The position numbers and the translations under genes are program-made. Under the pieces are notes generated by a model. The model was given only the letters and a program-made list of their open reading frames with translations, was not told the origin of the DNA and did not search any database. Positions 24,259-31,535 of a stretch of 64,000 bases of DNA are shown here, piece by piece (the first letter of the stretch is position 1; every line of letters starts with the position of its first letter). The stretch is from Ceriagrion tenellum (Eukaryota; Arthropoda; Insecta; Odonata; Coenagrionidae), in contig OY720636.1 in assembly GCA_963169105.1 (NCBI GenBank), positions 138,065,747 to 138,129,746 of the forward strand, given 5' to 3'.

Positions 24259-24262
<4 letters not shown>
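23071..24262. other. Unassigned sequence
   Basis: No recognisable gene. A short GC-rich patch lies at 23840-23895. Confidence 0.4.

Positions 24263-24336
<74 letters not shown>
24263..24336. repeat. (TA)37 microsatellite
   Basis: An uninterrupted TA repeat of 74 bases at the left edge of the 468-bp tandem array. Open frames spelling alternating Ile-Tyr through this tract are artefacts. Confidence 0.95.
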
Positions 24337-24340
<4 letters not shown>

Positions 24341-24750
24341 CGTTGATGGATTGGAGTCAGCCATGCGGCGATGAACACACGTCCTCCATCCTATCCACAT
24401 CGTGTATATATATATATATATATTCGATTCCCGGTCCAGTCGAATTTTTTCTGCTTGGAATCGGCCATCATTTCATCTTCACACCACCATTGTGTTTGTA
24501 AATTTTATGTGTTCCTATCCACTTTCTTTCTACCTTTCTGTATAAATATTTGTGAGTATTTGCCGCTATGCGGTCTGAGTGAATGAGTGAACGATTGTAT
24601 GCCCTGAACGGGTCATTTCCTACTTGGGTTAGCGTACCCCGAAACGCCTGTTCTATATCTTTCACCACTGTCTGTGTGCTTGAGTTATTCTTTCATTTCG
24701 CCTTCTGTGTATGTCATTCTCTCTCTTCCGGTGGGTGAAAAGCTGCCCGC

Positions 24751-24764
24751 GCGCCATCTACTGG
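24751..24764 (-). promoter_or_regulatory. CTCF-like motif in repeat unit 1
   Basis: The minus strand reads CCAGTAGATGGCGC, which fits the core CTCF consensus CCASYAGRKGGCRS at all but possibly edge positions. It also contains AGATGGCGC, the form favoured by insect CTCF. It is repeated at 25219-25232. Confidence 0.4.
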
Positions 24765-24802
24765 CCGCTCTCATGGGTCATGCCTTGGGGAGTGTTCGTT
24801 CA

Positions 24803-24808
24803 TATAAA
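24803..24808 (+). promoter_or_regulatory. TATA box upstream of tRNA-like copy 1
   Basis: TATAAA lies 35 bases before the first base of the tRNA-like module, near the position at which TATA elements assist polymerase III genes. The copy-2 equivalent is 25271-25276. Confidence 0.35.
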
Positions 24809-24837
24809 CCCCCGCCGATTCCAGTAGTTCCTTTGTA

Positions 24838-24910
24838 GACTGGGTAGCTCGGTGGTCTGAGCAGTGGACGCGACATCCAAAGGTCCGTGGTTCGATTCCC
24901 GGTCCAGTCG
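24838..24910 (+). tRNA. tRNA-like module, copy 1 (nominal anticodon CGA; probably a tRNA-derived pseudogene)
   Basis: The 73 bases divide exactly as a canonical tRNA. The acceptor stem GACTGGG/TCCAGTC has seven pairs with one G-T, and the D stem is GCTC/GAGC with an 8-base loop. The anticodon arm is GTGGA-CGCGACA-TCCAA, with a G-A mismatch at its first pair. A 5-base variable loop, T arm CGTGG-TTCGATT-CCCGG and discriminator G follow. The B box GGTTCGATTCC is perfect and the A box has one mismatch. Against a working tRNA: position 33 is G instead of U, and two T-stem pairs are mismatched. It is therefore most likely tRNA-derived (SINE-like) but still carries an intact polymerase III promoter. 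TATAAA lies upstream and T6 directly downstream. Confidence 0.6.
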
Positions 24911-24912
24911 AA

Positions 24913-24918
24913 TTTTTT
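24913..24918 (+). terminator. T6 polymerase III terminator candidate, copy 1
   Basis: Six Ts begin two bases after the discriminator base of the tRNA-like module, where a polymerase III terminator is expected. Confidence 0.5.
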
Positions 24919-25218
24919 CTGCTTGGAATCGGCCATCATTTCATCTTCACACCACCATTGTGTTTGTAAATTTTATGTGTTCCTATCCACTTTCTTTCTA
25001 CCTTTCTGTATAAATATTTGTGAGTATTTGCCGCTATGCGGTCTGAGTGAATGAGTGAACGATTGTATGCCCTGAACGGGTCATTTCCTACTTGGGTTAG
25101 CGTACCCCGAAACGCCTGTTCTATATCTTTCACCACTGTCTGTGTGCTTGAGTTATTCTTTCATTTCGCCTTCTGTGTATGTCATTCTCTCTCTTCCGGT
25201 GGGTGAAAAGCTGCCCGC

Positions 25219-25232
25219 GCGCCATCTACTGG
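25219..25232 (-). promoter_or_regulatory. CTCF-like motif in repeat unit 2
   Basis: Identical to the motif at 24751-24764, carried by the second 468-base unit. Confidence 0.4.
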
Positions 25233-25270
25233 CCGCTCTCATGGGTCATGCCTTGGGGAGTGTTCGTTCA

Positions 25271-25276
25271 TATAAA
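25271..25276 (+). promoter_or_regulatory. TATA box upstream of tRNA-like copy 2
   Basis: Same sequence and spacing as in copy 1, part of the identical 468-base unit. Confidence 0.35.
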
Positions 25277-25305
25277 CCCCCGCCGATTCCAGTAGTTCCT
25301 TTGTA

Positions 25306-25378
25306 GACTGGGTAGCTCGGTGGTCTGAGCAGTGGACGCGACATCCAAAGGTCCGTGGTTCGATTCCCGGTCCAGTCG
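25306..25378 (+). tRNA. tRNA-like module, copy 2
   Basis: Identical to the module at 24838-24910, exactly 468 bases downstream. It has the same cloverleaf, A and B boxes, and defects at position 33 and in the T stem. Partial 3' pieces of the same module survive at 24423-24442 and 25613-25651, where TA tracts replace the 5' parts. Confidence 0.6.
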
Positions 25379-25380
25379 AA

Positions 25381-25386
25381 TTTTTT
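25381..25386 (+). terminator. T6 polymerase III terminator candidate, copy 2
   Basis: Same position relative to the second tRNA-like module. A run of Ts also follows the partial module ending near 25651. Confidence 0.5.
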
Positions 25387-25558
25387 CTGCTTGGAATCGG
25401 CCATCATTTCATCTTCACACCACCATTGTGTTTGTAAATTTTATGTGTTCCTATCCACTTTCTTTCTACCTTTCTGTATAAATATTTGTGAGTATTTGCC
25501 GCTATGCGGTCTGAGTGAATGAGTGAACGATTATATATATATATATATATATAGGAGG

Positions 25559-25603
<45 letters not shown>

Positions 25604-25714
25604 GTCCAATATAATCCAAAGGTCCGTGGTTCGATTCCCGGTCCAGTCGAATTTTTTCTTCTCGGAATCGGCCATCATTACTTCTTCACACCACCATTGT
25701 GTTCGTCAATTTTA

Positions 25715-25923
25715 TGTGTTCCTGTCCACTTTCTTTCTACCTTTCTGTATAAACATTTATGTGTGTATATATATATATATATACACACATATAAATGTTC
25801 ACACAGAAAGGTAGAAAGAAAGTGGATAGGAACACACAAAATTTACAAACACAAATTTGTGTTTGTAAATTTTGTGTGTTCCTATCCACTTTCTTTCTAC
25901 CTTTCTGTATGAACATTTATATG
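25715..25923. repeat. Double inverted duplication of a repeat fragment
   Basis: A fragment of the repeat unit appears in direct (25715-25774), inverted (25775-25855) and direct (25856-25923) orientation. The first junction is centred in a TA tract near 25775 and its arms match with a two-base indel. The second junction is between 25855 and 25856, where arms of about 68 bases match almost perfectly with no spacer. Confidence 0.85.
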
Positions 25924-25962
25924 AGTATTTGCCGCTGAGCGGTCTGAGTGAATGAACGAACG

Positions 25963-26019
<57 letters not shown>

Positions 26020-26022
<3 letters not shown>

Positions 26023-26700
26023 CCTCCTCCAGAGTGTGATTAGCGATAACATTTGAACGGTGAGTGCATGGCACTAGTAATAGACGAAAGTATAATAATG
26101 ACATGAAAGTACCACTCATTCGCCCGCAGAGACCGTTTTTCTAGTAGGAAGGGTTACCTCACTAAAAACCTCACTTTCCCTTTGCTGCTAGTTTCTGATC
26201 ACCTATCAAAGGGAGCAATCAACTAAAGTTAGTATAATGGTAAAAACCCACCGTAGTAGTGCACTCTAATTAGCCATCATTGGATGTCTTACATCTTTTT
26301 GTAAGGAAAGTTTTTATCGTTCTTTTTGCTTTTTTCTTTCACTTCCGAAAGTTTTACTAACAATTCACCCCTTTTGTTCTAAAATTTTGCTAACCACCAT
26401 CAAATGCAAAGTATTCATCATTTCATTCTCATTGCCTCATAATATGAGCGTTCTATCGATCACCCTTTGCCTGTGGAAGCCTTCTATGGGTTCTGCCTCT
26501 GCCGTCGTATTTATTCAAACAACGTGAATATATTGTGTCACGCACTGATTACATTTTAGCTTCAAAACGTCTTTAATCTACTGTGTATGTATTATTAAAA
26601 ATGAGTAGTCGAGAGGAGAATTCACAAATTATAGGCGAGGCTTTCCCGGCGTTTGATGTTTTTGAGTTCTATTCAAGATCTCCAGCGGATAAAGTACCCC
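26020..26700. other. Unassigned sequence right of the array
   Basis: Begins with CTCCCTCCTCC, the inverted counterpart of GGAGGGAGA at 25553-25563. No gene recognised. Confidence 0.4.
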
Positions 26701-26705
26701 ATGAT

Positions 26706-26741
26706 GGACGTTTCGATAGCCGAGTCGTCCATCGTCTTCAG
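26706..26741 (-). mobile_element. Retroelement terminus motif
   Basis: On the minus strand CTGAAGA is followed by a hairpin-forming stretch and then CGAAACGTCC. This is the same order (CTGANGA, stem, GAAAC, GTC) as at 5091-5121. An alternative eight-pair stem, GATGGACG/CGTCCATC, also spans it. The open frame crossing it (26583-26804, plus strand) is likely incidental. Confidence 0.4.
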
Positions 26742-27999
26742 GGCTTAATGACGTCGCAACTTCCTATTGCTCGACGAACACAACTAAACACCAACAATCA
26801 GTAGGGTTTTCAACGCAATGGAGATCCCCAATAGAACACTATAACTCACTATCAGGTGTTCATCGCATTATTAATTTCTTGGATAGTGTATGAGATTATC
26901 TCCACCTCATGCGCCCGAGTGACAGAGAAAATGCCGTCGGGAATAAATGAATTGTTGACTGCCTTCTGGTCGTAGAAACTTATCGGTTGTATTGATTTGC
27001 CAATACCATGTAAACACTTTCTTTTCGCCCATATGCCGTGCTTGTTTTCTTCATTTAGTCTGTTTGCCGTCATTTAAGAACCTATCATAAAATGAAATGA
27101 GCGGCAAACAGCAAAACATTCCTTCCCCCCTCGATACGAAGCAGCCGAAAGTGATTGCAAGAAATGTCCACCGACATATCATTTCCGTTCGCTGTGGGAT
27201 ATTCGATTGATGCAAGATCGATTTACTAGCATTGGAAACTAATTCGCCTCCACCTTTATCGGAGGCCATTTGTTTAAATTGTGACGTATTCGTTTGGACA
27301 TAATGACGATATTACCAGAGTTCACTAATTAATTCATTAATGATTCAACTGTCTCTCAACATTAATGATCAACACACTCTCTCGAGATTCTAGGCGCAAA
27401 AAATTGATTGGGCGTCTTAATGCACAAGCGGAGTATGATCATAGCCTACAATGGAAGCATTTGATTTTTTTATAATTTATTGTTTTCTTACTTCCCTACA
27501 CCATACTATTTTTACCAATAGACGGCTTCTGCAGCCGTGACACGTTTAGAACATCAGTTCCAAAGGGTTCGTAGGTGCTTGTATAAGACCTATATTAAAG
27601 CAATATTCATAATTATTTTTCCCAATACAATGGTGCGCTTAGAAATTAAAATATAAATTTTTATGTTTAAGCGCACAATTTTTATTTTTTTGATTGAAAT
27701 TATTTAGCATGTACTTCATAAATCTTTCCATTGACCTCTCCATGCTCATTTTTTCCAGCGGCAGTACTTACTGTGTGGTATATGTTTATTTTAGTAGTTT
27801 CTGGAAATGATTTGATCCATTCGTATCATAATTGTGTGATAAATGTGGACCAAATTCACATTGAATTACAAATTTAAATTTTACATTTATTTTGTTGGAT
27901 ATTATTTATTCTATTTTATTTTCTGTCCACATCTCCACGATGCTCTTCATGTGTCATGGTAGAAATCCAATGCTTTCGTGTAATAACTTGCTCTGCTAC
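26742..27999. other. Unassigned sequence
   Basis: No gene recognised. A hairpin with arms GTGCGCTTA (27633-27641) and TAAGCGCAC (27668-27676) is present. Confidence 0.4.
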
Positions 28000-28740
28000 C
28001 GTCATTTCTTTCCATTTTCGCTTAGAACTCAAAATTTTTGCCTGTTCCCTCTGCTTATTTCTTCCCACCTTCTTTCCACTCTTCTTCCTCGCTACCTATG
28101 GCGTATCCCGGCCCTCGGGAATTCCCCCCTCTCCAGCACCCCTTACCTCCTCCTCAACTTCTTTCTTTAGCCCTCATCCCTTTACCGAAGGGCCTAATCA
28201 TACCCTCCGTGATAAGCTGTCACATCGGCAGACTCCGACCATCCTACTGGAAACTTACCTCCCCTATCGCGCCATGCTACGAACGAACTCTCTCGCCCAA
28301 CCCAGCCCAGGGTTTGTCGCAGCCCCCGTTCCCCCTCTTTCGTTCCCCCCCCTCGCACTCCTCTTGTCCCCTCCTCACCCCGTCGCCTCGGCAACCGACA
28401 GCTAGCACATTTCCGTCTGTTTCCTGCCACCCCACCCCCCCGCTCTTACGCACCCTGAGTTCTGGTATAACATATCATATCTCATTCTCCTTGTCTTCCT
28501 TATCTACGCTCTTTCCTCTTCTCCTCCCTCCCCCTCTCCCAAAGACCAACTCATCCGATCTTACACCATCTCCTTTCCTTTACCGGCGCGATCTTATTTG
28601 CCGACGTGCAGGTCGCTTTTCTCTTGTTTCGCTTTTCTCTTCGGTGCCCCTTCCTATTTTTGTTTTTACTGAAGCCTTTCTCCTGTTCTCGCTGTGTTCT
28701 CTTCCCTCCCTCCTCACCCCTCTGGTCTTTCCAGCTCGAC
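28000..28740 (+). repeat. Large pyrimidine-rich island
   Basis: About 740 bases of C/T-rich, GC-elevated sequence. Frames of up to 237 codons run through it (28038-28751), but the products are Pro/Ser/Leu strings with no domain, and several frames are open at once. I read it as low complexity, not a gene. Confidence 0.6.
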
Positions 28741-29498
28741 TTAATTTCTGAGTTTTTTTTACTCGCCATAATATCTTTCGAGGGCAATAAATCAATCTCT
28801 TACGAAATAAGATGATTTACGCCCTTATTTGGGACATATCTGTATTCGAGAAAAGCGCCGTGCCATCACGAAAGGCTTAAAATCTGCTGCTGTTGCTCTC
28901 ATCAATTCGGGATTTTAAGATTTTTCAAAACAACACGTTAGCGGTACCTAGGAAGCTTTGCATAAAAAAATGGCTTTGATTTTTACGTCAAAATAACCTG
29001 CTTTATAGCATCGTCTATATTTTTAAATTAAGGTAATATCGTAGCTACTTGCAAAGTATGAAACCTATAATTTTAAATGCTCCTCTTTAATCTGATAATA
29101 TTACCTTGTTATTTTTTTTCATTTATGCTGACTAATACCGTTGTCCTATTTTATCATATTTTTTCTGCATCGGTTGGTTATAGCTTTATAATTGGTGATA
29201 TATGACCATCATTCAACCTTCGCTTGACGGAGAAAAACTTATGATCACCCTTATTTTTGGTCAAGGATGATGGAGTAACCGATTGTACTTGACGGTAGAA
29301 TATGCTCTTTGAGGATAGTATAATTATAATTTGTAGGCCCAATTTTTGCTAGAAAATGTTGAAAATGTTCATTACATTCACGTGGAAGCGTAGCTTCGAT
29401 ACTGTGGGTGGTGACTTATTTTTAAATCGTTGAACTTTTCCTCATAATGAAAAGTTAACTTGGTCTGATTTCACGCTTCATTTTCTCTCACCAACCCA
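28741..29498. other. Unassigned AT-rich sequence
   Basis: No feature recognised. Confidence 0.4.
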
Positions 29499-29527
29499 GG
29501 TTTCGGCATATCATGCCATTTTCAAGG
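29499..29527 (-). mobile_element. Retroelement terminus motif
   Basis: The minus strand reads CTTGAAAATGGCATGATATGCCGAAAC: a five-pair hairpin GGCAT/ATGCC followed by GAAAC. Its opening CTTGAAAATGG is shared with the palindrome arms at 4375-4614, so the two probably come from related elements. Confidence 0.45.
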
Positions 29528-29711
29528 TTGATTTGAACTGCCCAAGGGCTCGTGGGGGGGACCAACAAAAACAACTCACGTAGGCCAGGCAATTTATTTC
29601 AATTATAGCAACAAGGGAGCACGCTAAGGCGGGAGGAAAGGAGGGTGATCGTAATGAATGTGGAAACCAGAGGAAAAGGGGAATGGAGGGGGAAAGGTGA
29701 GGCGGCGATAC

Positions 29712-29840
29712 CTGTCGAGGACCGGGCAGTCGATGACCGTGCACAGAGGCGTCGTGCCGTTGACGAGGGGGAGCTCCTCCAGGCGTCTCGGCAACACAAG
29801 CTCGACAGCAAGACTCCCCCGAGCGCGGACTCCGCCTCCA
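29712..29840 (-). CDS. Candidate internal exon, unassigned protein
   Basis: On the minus strand this 129-base segment lies between an acceptor-like CCCGTATTTCAG and a donor-like GACAG/GTATC. It is a multiple of three in length. In one frame (the first base completes a codon) it reads like genuine protein, with strongly C/G-ending codons, including VELVLPRRLEELPLVNG and CTVIDCPVLD. Both other frames are also open, which weakens the case. I do not recognise the protein; the closely spaced Cys pair in CxxxxCPV hints at an extracellular domain, but that is speculation. No flanking exons were identified in the window. Confidence 0.25.
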
Positions 29841-30061
29841 CTGAAATACGGGAGGTCCCATCGGACTCGGGGCCCATGCACGACCTCTCTCTCGGTGGTC
29901 ACGGCCCATGCCCTACCAGAAAGGCCGAAAGCCCTCGGCCCAGGAGCACCGCTCCCGACTCCCCCCCCCCCAGGGAGGAGGGAGGGGGGCTCGCTATCGG
30001 GCGAGGTGGACGGCTCGTCCTTGCGTAGCACCGTGGGAACCACTCTCCGGAGGACGGAGGT

Positions 30062-30078
30062 GGGTGGGAGGGAGGGGG
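30062..30078 (+). promoter_or_regulatory. G-quadruplex motif
   Basis: GGGTGGGAGGGAGGGGG has four G-runs separated by single-base loops, the strongest class of parallel quadruplex sequence. It sits in the GC-rich island upstream (minus-strand sense) of the candidate exon. Confidence 0.7.
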
Positions 30079-30115
30079 CGCTCGCTAACAGGCGAGGCGG
30101 GCGGCTCAGATAAAT

Positions 30116-30764
30116 GAAGTGTGGAATCGGACTAAGTTAAATTTTCCTTATGAAGAACATTACGGATTTTCATCGAGATACGCCGGAATCAGTGTCTTAT
30201 ATACGCTCAAGTTTTTTTCTGATTGCTGGATTTTGAAAAGTATTACAATTATTTTCATTAAATATTTGTGGTCTCATGTCTGTCACCATCGTTTTTGTCT
30301 TCAGCTGTTATATTGTCTGTTGTCTTGTCTTCGGTTATAAATGTAGCCCAAAGAAATTTTCTTGGGGACCTAGGAGGGAAAGGAGTGGATAATAACCTCT
30401 CATTTCAAATACATAACCGTAAGGCGCTCGAGTCTAAGTGAAAGAGGAAAGCAAGAGTCGTTAGTCGTGATTGGGTTAAAGTAGGAGAATGTGGCGTCAT
30501 TTGATGAAAATCTAGGAATTTTTGAAGGCAATTTATGATTGAAGATACAGATCTTCCCTAAATTCACTGACCTAAGTGCCCTTCAACTTTGGAGATCCAC
30601 GAGGAAAAAAACACATTGCACAATTCCTCATTGGCGTGGCAAATTTGGAGGAAACACATATTTCCCTTGCGATGGCAATTTGCGTTGAATCCCGTCCCTG
30701 CATATCCTGTGCGAAGTTAAGTAGGGCTGAAAAGTAGTGCGAGCGAAATATCTTTTTACTTAGA
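30116..30764. other. Unassigned sequence
   Basis: No feature recognised. Confidence 0.4.
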
Positions 30765-30937
30765 AATCAATGAATTTGGTCTCATTTTAAAGAAAACGAT
30801 CTCACCCTTCCATTGACACCATAAATTCAATCCCTTACCTCATTACTTTCCGAGATATTTGCCAAATAGCCCTTATGCAGGGGAAATGGTACGTTTATGC
30901 ACTCCAGATAGACATTACTTTAAAAAATGAGGTATTT
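30765..30937 (+). repeat. Diverged dispersed repeat, copy A
   Basis: Collinear with 62501-62669. Shared blocks in order include AATC..AT.AATTT.TCT, TTAAAGAAAA, GAGATAT/AAGATAT, a GTTTATGCACTCCAGATAG-like block, and TTTAAAAAATGAGGTATT. The pieces are too many and too ordered for chance, but I do not know the family. Confidence 0.45.
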
Positions 30938-31449
30938 CTAACACTTAGATGTCGTAAAAAAACTAACAGCGTATAGTTAGTATGTTTTCTCAACTATATT
31001 TGAAAAAAAAATCATATTGTTACCGCAGTAGGTTCTTTAGGTTTAGGTAGGTTCTTGGGTATCCCAAGAAAACCTTTCGTTTTGAAGGAATTTCAAATGC
31101 ACCGCGCGAAAAAAATGAGTCAAGTTAAAGACTTATTTAGATATTTTCATTTAATTAATTACAATTTCAATTTCTTCTACAATTGCAATTACAATTCTAC
31201 AAGTATATATAAAAGCTTATTATTGCATTAATAATGAAATATTTAATTGATGTATCCTACAGCTGGTGAGATTAAAACGTATAGTTTGTATATGGTCTCT
31301 ATTATGACTAAGGAACTATCTCGCTCGGACTACCTTAAGTTCTAGTGTAGTATTCAACTTCACGGGCTGTGACTTTTTTAAAGTTCTGCAGGTCATCAAA
31401 GAGAACATAAAATCTAGTTTCCCTGATACCTCCAAAAGGCCACGATAAT
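30938..31449. other. Unassigned AT-rich sequence
   Basis: Nothing recognised. Confidence 0.4.
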
Positions 31450-31535
31450 GAGGACACCTGACTGGCGAGGCAAACCACCCTGTAACCCGGCAAGCCAAAG
31501 GTTATGTTTCAATGCCCGGGTTACGCGAGTTCTAT
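31450..31535 (+). mobile_element. tRNA-derived SINE fragment
   Basis: The segment GGCAAGCCAAAGGTTATG followed by TTTCAATGCCCGGGTTACGC resembles the anticodon-to-T-arm part of tRNA-derived insect repeats, which usually read ...AAGCCAAAGG...GGTTCGAATCCCGGG. The A box region (CTGGCGAGGCAAA) is degenerate and no cloverleaf can be drawn. Confidence 0.35.

Larger units (their letters stand above)
24405..26019 (+). repeat. 468-bp tandem repeat array with (TA)n interruptions
   Basis: A 468-base unit starts at 24423, 24891 and 25359. The two full copies look identical by eye, and the third runs until a TA tract at 25532. A diverged partial copy resumes at about 25613-25765, followed by inverted and direct fragments to about 25963. 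TA tracts at 24405-24422, 25532-25552, 25562-25601, 25766-25783 and 25965-26019 cut the array. Each complete unit junction contains a tRNA-shaped module, a TATA box 35 bases upstream, and a T6 tract directly downstream. Each unit also holds a CTCF-like motif and a segment CCTGAACGGGT...ACCCCGAAACG resembling the hairpin-GAAAC element ends elsewhere here. I do not recognise the family. Near-perfect identity implies recent amplification, homogenisation, or an assembly effect. Confidence 0.9.
29640..30115. other. GC-rich, CpG-bearing island
   Basis: Markedly GC-rich sequence with many CpG dinucleotides in an AT-rich neighbourhood. It contains a 30-base imperfect direct repeat (about 29989 and 30078, CTCGCTAxCxGGCGAGG core) and the candidate exon at 29712-29840. 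It could be a CpG island, a promoter-proximal region or a GC-rich exon cluster. All six frames are fairly open, so open frames alone prove nothing. Confidence 0.45.

Noticed and set aside
24838..24910. Functional serine tRNA with anticodon CGA
   Set aside because: G at position 33 instead of U, a mismatched first anticodon-stem pair, and two mismatched T-stem pairs make decoding function unlikely.
24468..25136. Repeated 66-codon minus-strand frame (two identical copies)
   Set aside because: It simply recurs with the 468-base satellite unit; there is no domain or start-site support for coding.
24423..25530. CRISPR array
   Set aside because: The repeated unit is 468 bases with no short repeat and unique spacer structure, and the surroundings are eukaryotic mobile elements.
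24139..25912. Frames with long Ile-Tyr alternation
   Set aside because: They are translations of (TA)n microsatellites within the tandem array.
28038..28751. 237-codon open frame, plus strand
   Set aside because: It lies within a C/T-rich island, the product is Pro/Ser/Leu low complexity with no domain, and other frames are open over the same bases.
31028..31062. Telomere-like TTAGG repeats near 31040
   Set aside because: Only scattered TTTAGG/TAGG units are present, not a tandem array.
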